DNA of 64,000 bases, taken from assembly GCA_009760855.2 (NCBI GenBank), contig WPIO01000189.1, positions 220,001 to 284,000 on the forward strand, written 5' to 3'. The DNA comes from Cristatella mucedo (lineage: Eukaryota; Bryozoa; Phylactolaemata; Cristatellidae). Shown piece by piece: positions 36,294 to 64,000 of this stretch. Numbering within the stretch: position 1 is the first letter of the stretch; each line of letters begins with the position of its first letter. The translations under genes and the position numbers were made by a program. The notes beneath the pieces were generated by a model that was given only the letters and a program-made list of their open reading frames with translations, was not told the origin of the DNA and did no database searches.

Positions 36294-36450
36294 CCAAGCT
36301 TTTTGGGTTCAGTGGTTCAAGTGCTCACCTTTGACGATCAGGGTCAAGGCAATTGAAGGCCGAGTTCGTGGGCTCGAGCCTTCGTGGCTTTTGTGAGGCG
36401 CCTGGATAGATATAAAGTTCTGATGGAGGGTGAAATGCAAACGAATTATA
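36294..36450 (+). mobile_element. tRNA-derived SINE, diverged copy
   Basis: A-box TTTGGGTTCAGTGGTTCAAG, B-box GTGGGCTCGAGCC, 3' part GAGGCGCCTGGATAGATATA, AAGTTCTGATGGAGGG, ACGAATTATATT. The B-box-to-A-box spacing is longer than in the other copies, as in the copy at 23571. Confidence 0.82.
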
Positions 36451-36760
36451 TTTTAATAAAGCTCGAATGCATTTGCTGATCACGAGTACGAGACGTGCTC
36501 GACTTAGTGAGCTCACAGCCGAGTGGCAGCAATAATACATAATAATCGCTAGAATACTGAGACCTGCACTAAGCAGCCAATCTTGGACGGCGATGCAGGC
36601 AGCAGCAGCTCTGCAGCTGCACTGGAGTGATGTTTAGAGTACACTGCCCTGCACGACACTTGGCTCAGTAGTACAAATAATACAACAGAGCTGACTGCGA
36701 GTGAGGATTTACCGCTGGATTGTGTGGCACAGCTCGGTGCGATCGCAGTAAAGGGCAAGA

Positions 36761-36766
36761 TTTAAT
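36761..36766 (-). terminator. Poly(A) signal for selenoprotein T
   Basis: ATTAAA on the minus strand, about 240 nt beyond the SECIS candidate, is the nearest common poly(A) hexamer variant. Confidence 0.4.
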
Positions 36767-37002
36767 AGCAAGCCACCGCTGGTACAGGACGTGGCTGAAG
36801 TCAAGGCTGAAAACCGTACAAGCCCAAAAAGCAATCAGGTAATCGAACATAGTTTTTGGATACATACACAATATGTATTTTTATACAAAATATTTTTTAA
36901 GTTATTGGTTCACAACTACACAACAATAGATCGACCACTTGATCGCAGCTCTACTAGTTAGTGCTCAGCTCCTCGGCATGCTGACTGGTCTGACTCGACT
37001 AG

Positions 37003-37074
37003 GTCAAAGCAAGTATCCAGCGCTGGCCTGTGGTGGCTACCACTTGTGGCCAGTGGCCTTCATGACGCCTTGAC
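37003..37074 (-). promoter_or_regulatory. SECIS element (form 2 type) of selenoprotein T
   Basis: On the minus strand, GTCAAGG (37074-37068) pairs with CTTTGAC (37009-37003) as helix I. ATGA (37063-37060) faces GGAT (37018-37015), giving the non-Watson-Crick UGA/GA quartet. CTGGCC pairs with GGCCAG in helix II, with outer pairs across a small asymmetric bulge. An unpaired ACAAG supplies the conserved AA, and GTGGT/ACCAC around AGCC forms the extra apical helix of form 2. SECIS elements recruit SBP2 and eEFSec so that UGA is read as selenocysteine. Folding was done by eye. Confidence 0.65.
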
Positions 37075-37289
37075 TTTGTCGCAACAGTCCATTCAGCAGC
37101 CCGCTTTTGCCAGTGACTTCAGCAGCAGCAACGACTTCGTACGAGTAGACGCGAACAGCGGCCTACAAATAAACGCATGGATATGACTTGCTGCACGTAT
37201 GCCGATTCGTCAGATGGCAATCGTGAGGTTATCGAAGCAACGAGCGATGTACAAGCAAAAATAGAGCAGCAAACGAGTGCTTCAGCCAG

Positions 37290-37392
37290 CATTCTTGCAG
37301 TTATCCATGACCATCGCGCTCACAGTTATCAATGACCATCGTGCTCACAGTTATCAATGACTAGCTTGCTTGCAGTTATCTATGACAAGCTT
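37290..37392. repeat. Four-copy 27-29-bp minisatellite
   Basis: CAGTTATCNATGACNANC units ending in GCTCA, GCTTG or similar recur four times, between the SelT 3'UTR exon and the stop codon. Confidence 0.88.
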
Positions 37393-37920
37393 GCAAATGG
37401 TCTTTGCAGCAGTGCTCAACAAGTTGGCAAGCCGGCTGCAGTGTCTCGAACAGACCTGTCTATGAAATCGACGTTACCGCTGTCACAAACCACACTAACA
37501 ACCTATACTTAACAGCAATGTGCACATGACAGTCGGGAAACAAGTGAAAACACCTTGGGCGATAGCAGAACGTATAGGGACGTGAACTCGGCTTGAGCTG
37601 CAAAATCAATGATGCAATTTTCGAATGTATTCTTTCACTAGTGCATCCATAAAACTGGACCTCGATAGCAATACAATGATTTGGGCAATCTCATATTCAC
37701 ATTAACAATCAAGCAATGTGGAACATAAAAAAATAACCAAGTGCCGATACAATGAATAACAAATAAGATGATAGTGGAGAGAAGGAACAGAGGGAACTAG
37801 AAGAGAGACAGATAGAAAGTTAGCGAGTCTGTGAGAGATACGAGGGGGAGAGACAGAGAAAAACGAGGGAAACAGACAAGTAGAGAGAAATGAGGAGAGG
37901 TGTGAGAGCGATGGTGGGGA

Positions 37921-38033
<113 letters not shown>

Positions 38034-38747
38034 AAGTGAGAGTCGATATGCAAGTATGCACGAACGTGTGCGTGCTAGCGCATGCACGTGCAAGCATACT
38101 ATGAATGTAAATCAAAATGGCAGATCAAAAGAGTCTGGCGTACTTGCAGATATTACGCACTTGGGAAGGATGGTAATGCACATCCGGTGGGACTAAGCAA
38201 GCCCAGGCACAATCTCAGCAGCGGCACCAGAGCCGCTACAACTTTCACTCGTCGAGGCTACTGCCCTCAATAAATTAACATCGACAGATAACTACCAGAG
38301 CAGATCGCGCAGTTGAGCATAAAAAAGGCAGCTTTGACCACTTGGTGCTAACGTCGGGTGACTGACTGTATGCAGCAGCAAACGGAAGCATCGATCGATT
38401 GTGGATCGACAGTCGGGTTCGGCCCCTCCCCACAGCCAGCATCACTGCAGCAAGCCTCGTGGAACCGCCAGGAACCAACAGATGCTGCCTCCAGCCAGCC
38501 ACGATCCGAGAGCTAGCTGCTACCTTACACTGCATCCCAGGGTTCAATTCCGAACGCACAACCAGATAAAACCTTTCTCTGTAGAAGAAAAGCATCCAAG
38601 GCAACCCGACCCCCACCCCCCCACCGAGGACAGAGCCGAGTGAGGGGCTTCCAAGCCGCCGGGGCAGGGCTCCTTACTCCAAGCCCCGCCCACTCGAGGT
38701 CAAACAGCAGCTGACCTCTGGGGCAGCTCACCGAGCGCCCGACTCAC

Positions 38748-44754
<6,007 letters not shown>

Positions 44755-45589
44755 CGCGCACAGGCCCAGCCGCCGTGCCGGACGATGACTTCCATGTACC
44801 GGACATCGCTCCTGGCACGGATAGTGCTGTTTATACTTTTGATCAGTTAATTTCATCGAACAAATATTATAATGAATACATAGGGTCACATAATATATAT
44901 ATATATGTTAGGTCACACTGGTCAAGCTTATCAAGTGCGCACGCCGCAAAGGAAATGCCAGAAATGTTTTGGCTTCCATTACCGAAAAAGTCGTGCCTCG
45001 CTGTGACGTTACAACTCGCAGGTAAAGGGAAATGCGCGGCGATTCTGTCGCGAACAAACGTGTGCTTCGCTCCCTCAGCCTCGAAAATGTACGCGTCTTG
45101 ACCCGGGCGTCTTTTTTCCCGCCACCTTGACTTTGTCGCTGCTCACTGCATCGCCATAGGCGCGCAGCCGCGGGCGGGCGGGCGGTCGGGGTGGGTGTGG
45201 GTGACCGCCCGGGTCACCGGCGTGTACTCTCCCTCCATCCCTCCCTCTCTCTCTCTTCTCTCTCTCTCGCTCTCGCCTTTCCGGCGCCCGTTCGGGCGGC
45301 GTCCCTGACCGTTTTCCGCCTGCTTCCGTCGGAGCGCGCCAGCCACTTCGTCGGCCAGCGGAGCGCGGGCCGCTCGCTTATTGTGACCCTAGGGTACGAT
45401 GCCAGCGCTCGCAAGCTTGGCGCCCGAGCAGGCGCGCCGTCGCGGCCGTCGGCATTTATCGCGCGGCGGCGGCGGCGGCGAACATTTGGGGTGCTGCGCG
45501 GCTGCTGGAGCGCGGCGAAGCCTCGCGTCCGCCGCCGCTGAGCTGTTTCGCGTGGTTCCAGATGAGCGTGGCGAGCGGTGGCCGGAGCC
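44755..45589. promoter_or_regulatory. Head-to-head promoter region
   Basis: The 835 bp between the SELENOT ATG (minus) and the PPPY-containing first exon (plus) has an AT-rich half near SELENOT with the TATA candidate. A CpG-rich, TATA-less half lies at 45110-45589. This layout is typical of a shared bidirectional promoter. A 14-codon upstream frame starting at 45562 overlaps the plus-strand start codon out of frame. Confidence 0.45.
44830..44835 (-). promoter_or_regulatory. TATA box candidate for selenoprotein T
   Basis: TATAAA on the minus strand, 76-81 nt upstream of the SELENOT start codon, would place the start site near 44802. Confidence 0.4.
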
Positions 45590-60473
<14,884 letters not shown>

Positions 60474-60518
60474 GTCGGTCTGCCACCAGCCTGCCTGGTG
60501 CCGAAGATTTCTCTCATC

Positions 60519-60675
<157 letters not shown>

Positions 60676-60895
60676 TCGGTCGGCAGTGCACCTCTGGCCT
60701 GCTCCCATGGAGCGGAGAGAGAGAGGGTCGCTGCTACTTTGTTGTGGAAGAGGCATTCGAACGTGCTCTGGTGACACGTGACCGGACGTTGTTTGGAGAG
60801 GAGCTGGCCAATTCCCTGCGGCTGCTTGCAGGGCGAATGCCGTGGATCGTTACAGCCCGTGGATGCTACACTCGGAAGCTTACCCTCTTAAGATC

Positions 60896-61005
60896 TATAA
60901 TAGTAGTAGTACACTTGATAAGAAGTCGATCCGTTGCTTGACTGGTAGCCAGTGCAGGTCGGCAAGAGTGGTGTCATGTGGCAACTTCGACGCTCACGGC
61001 ACGAT
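60896..61005 (-). mobile_element. LINE family A, internally deleted fragment
   Basis: The 3' tail start (ACACTTGATAA on the plus strand) is fused directly to GAAGTCGATCCGTTGCTTGA, CTGGTAGCCAGTGCAGGTCG and GTGGCAACTTCGACGCTCAC. These are the ORF2 segments lying about 470 bp apart in the copy at 16868-17654. Confidence 0.75.
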
Positions 61006-61792
61006 CTGATGAATGCAATAATGGCTAGTTTTGCCTTATGCTATAGGCTCAAATTCCTTATTTGTTTCGGTTTCTTTTGGAGTTCGCCGAGCATCGTTAA
61101 TGGTCGTATCACGTGATCAAACGCCCCCCCCCTCAAGAGACTTCTATCGAGTGATGAGCCCGCTCAGCAGCGCTCCGAGGGAGAGCAGCTGCCGCTGCCG
61201 TGCGTATTTGTTCCCTGTCGGTCGCTGGCTTAGTTCCCTTCGCTTAGCGTTCCTCCTTCCTTTCGTCTGACTGCTGTTCCCTTGTTGGCTTCCCTACGTG
61301 ACTAGATAGCACGTTAGCAGCTTAATGTCATGTTGCCTGCCAATTGCTGCGGTCACGTGGAGGATATATTTATCATTAGTTGATTGAACGATTCGCACCT
61401 ATATGTAGGTTGGTGTCCAGTTTGCCAAGCTCGAGATCCTCTGTTAAATAGCTTACGTGTCGTCATCGATTTGAGCCAGGTGGTCACTCTCCATTGCAAT
61501 ATATTTTGCCCCCCCCCCCAAGTCGGAAGTTAGCATGGCATTAAGTGTGATAACCTATTCGTGGAAGTCAGCTGTGTTTTCTTGCTTTTGGAGACGAAGT
61601 TTAGGTACTGACTGTATTGATTGGATTTGAAAATACCATTACTTTGAATTTAGAAAAATTTGTTGTGTTCACTCCTGCGTGGATAAATGTGTGAGTGTCT
61701 GGGCAAGAACATGTGAGTTGCTTGTTGATGACGGTTGATGTGTTGATAATAATAATAATACTAGCCGAGTTAACAGGCTCTTTTTGTATAGC

Positions 61793-61930
61793 GACAGAAG
61801 AGCCTTTACGGCTATCACCACCGCTTGCAGTGGCGATAAAGGATCGCCCACCGCAGGATTCGAACCCACGACCTCGGGACCGAGGTCGTGAAAAGCAACC
61901 GCCTTACCTAGTGAGCCATTACGGCTCTGA
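61793..61930 (-). mobile_element. tRNA-derived SINE, third family
   Basis: Minus strand: A-box-like TAATGGCTCACTAGGTAAGG, CGGTCCCGAGGTCGTG and a perfect B box GGTTCGAATCC, followed by GCGGTGGGCGATCCTTTATC and a GCCGTAAAGGCTC hairpin segment. It is not a tRNA gene; the arms do not form a complete cloverleaf. Confidence 0.8.
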
Positions 61931-62419
61931 CGGCGTGTATAGTGCTTGTGGGGGCGGTAGTTTGGGTTGGCGGTGGGTGTCATATCAATGGAGTGACTGA
62001 TTTGCTTGCTTGCTTGTTTGCTTGGGGCTGTAGAGACGCTAGGCGATCGCTCCTAGACTGTGTGTCAAGGAGCGATCGAATCGTGCATGCAGCTCTTTTC
62101 TCTGGGGAGCAGCTGCAGTTAAATCTGGGCCCAGATCCTCAATTCTGATGTGGATCCGCACTAAATTCCTTCCCTTTATAATAGTAGCTCCTCTTGAGAA
62201 TCAAATAACCTGACCTGACCAAAGATGCCGTCGGTTATAGTTTACTTTGAAGGCTGTGGATAACTTAACTAAGTCGCCAAACTTGTCTTCGTGGCTAGAA
62301 CACTGCCTGTAACTTCCAGTGATCCTGTCTCGGCAATTCTCTTTATGCTGTACTTAGCTTTTATGCCGGCTGCTGCCCACTATAACAAATAGGATAGATA
62401 CGTCATCCTTCGTTGCCGG

Positions 62420-63500
62420 TGAAGTCTCTTCCCTTCTGGCAACACGGCAACTGTAAGGCCTTTCACTCAGAAGCCCGCTGCCACCGATACTGAGAATGTA
62501 TGTAACTTTCGTCCAGTCTCCCTTCTGCCTGTCTTATATCGAAGACAGACGATCGGTGGCCCGGCAACTAGATATTTACATTAATTTGTCAGAGGTTGCT
62601 AGCAAGTTCCAATCGCGATTTTGACCTAAACATTCTAAGGAACCTGCTCTGCTTCAGGTTTACAATGACCTTCTGAAAATGCCGACTACGTTAGGGCCTC
62701 TCAGCTAGTACTCATGGATCTGTTGGCAACGTTTGACACTATTGAGCACTAGATCCTTCTAAAGCACCTCTCCGCATGCCTAAATATCACTTGCACAGTG
62801 CTGACCTGCACTGGGCCCTACCTCGATTAAAGCTGTCAAGAGTATAATGATAATAATAATAATAATAATAATGCATTTGATATAGTGCCCTCAGATAACT
62901 CAATCTTTTTCTAGACACTTTACATTTGCTACAAAGGAAACACGATCGAATGGTTAATGGTAGCATGCTCAATAAAAAACAGGATTAACATGGTTAAGGG
63001 TGACATGCACAGGGTCAGCATGCAGTATAGATGTGAGCGTCCATCCGTCAACCAGGGAGCCCTTAGTATGAGTTAGCTCTGGGTTTTGGTTTTAGGCCAT
63101 CTAGGCCCCCCCCCATACTCGGGCAGCAGTCTTCACCAAGCATGCACAAAATCTTGCCTTTCATTTCTACGCCTGAGATAGCACCCAGAGCTCTGCCGAC
63201 CCTTCCAAGCCTTGCTGCTCATCTGATTTACTCAATTCCCTTACCGCCGGCCTCGACGACATTCGCCTTTGGACGGCTAGTAACGTCCTGAAGCTTAACA
63301 ATGAAAATAAGACCGATCCAATAGTTGCAGGCAAGCCTAGTGTCACTCTCAAGTTAAAGACCTCACCGTCAAGATTAGTTCGCCTACCATCACTCCCGTC
63401 ACCGCCCCTAATCTAGGCGTACTATTCCAAAACGACTTGTCATTAGATGCAGGGCACATTTTCTCCACAGTCATGTTGGCCTTCTTTCAGCCAAGCAACA
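62420..63500 (+). pseudogene. Old LINE reverse transcriptase, with nested insertion
   Basis: Decayed non-LTR reverse transcriptase: NFRPVSLLPVL (about 62510), LQVYNDLL, then LVLMDLLATFDTIEH (about 62700). After an insertion at about 62845-63030 the fragment resumes with VKISSPTITPVTAPNLGVLF and QNDLSLDAGH (about 63380-63450). There are many stops and frameshifts. It is older and more diverged than families A and B. Confidence 0.85.
62845..63030 (-). mobile_element. LINE family A tail nested in older LINE
   Basis: Minus strand: TGCATGCTGACCCTGTGCAT, GTCACCCTTAACCATG, GTAAAGTGTCTAGAAAAAGA, TTGAGTTATCTGAGGGC, then (ATT)n at 62850-62880. It interrupts the older element in the opposite orientation. 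Confidence 0.85.
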
Positions 63501-64000
63501 TTTGCCATATGCGTGTATATCGTGCGTGTATAGGAGGCTGTTTGGCACAACTTTCTTTAAAAAAAAACATGCACACATATATATATATACTCAACACCGA
63601 ACGTGTTGACGACGTGCATTAGACAATCTTTACCTAGCAACTATTTACCACTGAGAGTTCAGTGGCGGTGTTAACCCAGTTTAACATAAACCCGATTATT
63701 TAACTGCAAAGTGGACTGTCGATAGCTGGTCTACCACAACTGTATCAGAAAAAAACACCCTTGATAGCCTAGAACAATATTTTACTTTGAAGAATGGTAG
63801 GCTGTGTGCTTGCACTAACAGTCTGATGGTCTTACTTGCAATTCAAACGGCTCAAGATTTTTCTGAGCACAAGCTTGTTCAGAGGGGGTGAGTGCAAATT
63901 ATGTTCCTCACCGAACCGCCTGCCTGGAAGAGTGCTCATCCGATGCTCTCATCATCATCATACTGTGGTTCATGTTCGGACATCGTTGGCAAAGCAGGCA

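Larger units (their letters stand above)
36750..37162 (-). other. Predicted 3'UTR exon of selenoprotein T
   Basis: On the minus strand a strong acceptor, CATGCGTTTATTTGTAG, ends at 37163. The sequence after it carries the SECIS candidate and then an ATTAAA poly(A) signal. The coding stop at 38748 is immediately followed by GTGAGT, a donor, so a 3'UTR intron of about 1.6 kb (37163-38747) would join them. The intron contains a long GA/CT microsatellite. The model is inferred; no transcript is visible. Confidence 0.55.

Noticed and set aside
38190-38260. Second SECIS-like hairpin (AGCGGC/GCCGCT on the minus strand)
   Set aside because: The apical loop has no AA.
38400-38460. SECIS candidate closer to the SELENOT stop (GTGATG ... 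GAACC ... CGATGC on the minus strand)
   Set aside because: The AA is 22 nt from the UGA and helix II has mismatches; the 37003-37074 candidate has all parts.

Overview
This is animal nuclear DNA, most likely from a flatworm (Platyhelminthes). The main evidence is a complete paramyosin gene. Its 867-residue product follows the flatworm paramyosin pattern from end to end: an N-terminal YKGVSP motif where Schistosoma has YRGVSP, the [12 protein letters not shown]-like segment, [13 protein letters not shown], and a C-terminal TSV..EV tail. It is far from the mollusc and arthropod pattern. That comparison is from memory, so the phylum call is strong and the genus is open. The window is about one-third repeat: long GA/CT, GT/CA and TA microsatellites, non-LTR retrotransposon fragments, tRNA-derived SINEs, a Tc1/mariner remnant and a hAT element.

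Layout. 1-14 kb is mostly intergenic: SINEs, LINE tails, a 442-bp hAT element at 4002-4443, and a CpG-rich zone at 12-14 kb leading into the paramyosin promoter. 14.1-30.8 kb is paramyosin on the + strand: 17 coding exons whose phases all match, a TATA box, and three mutually homologous alternative C-terminal exons before a shared poly(A) signal. 31-36.5 kb is intergenic, with a reverse-transcriptase-bearing LINE fragment, further LINE pieces and SINEs. 36.7-44.8 kb, on the - strand, is selenoprotein T: four coding exons with an in-frame UGA in a CYSU redox motif, and a probable separate 3'UTR exon carrying a SECIS element. From 45.6 kb to past the right edge, on the + strand, is an angiomotin-family gene. 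Two of its coiled-coil exons are clear, a long low-complexity exon carries PPEY, and a PPPY-containing first exon lies head-to-head with selenoprotein T.

Roles. Paramyosin is a thick-filament rod protein of invertebrate muscle; the alternative tails would give isoforms that differ at the C-terminal end of the rod. Selenoprotein T is an ER-membrane thioredoxin-like oxidoreductase. Angiomotins are junction- and actin-associated scaffolds that bind YAP-type WW domains through PPxY motifs in the Hippo pathway. No operon-like logic links the three genes. Selenoprotein T and the angiomotin-like gene may share a promoter of about 0.8 kb.

The points most worth following are the triplicated paramyosin tail exons, the SECIS-containing 3'UTR exon placed directly after a stop that abuts a splice donor, a hAT element resembling horizontally transferred vertebrate families, and a SINE/LINE pair with the same 3' hairpin.
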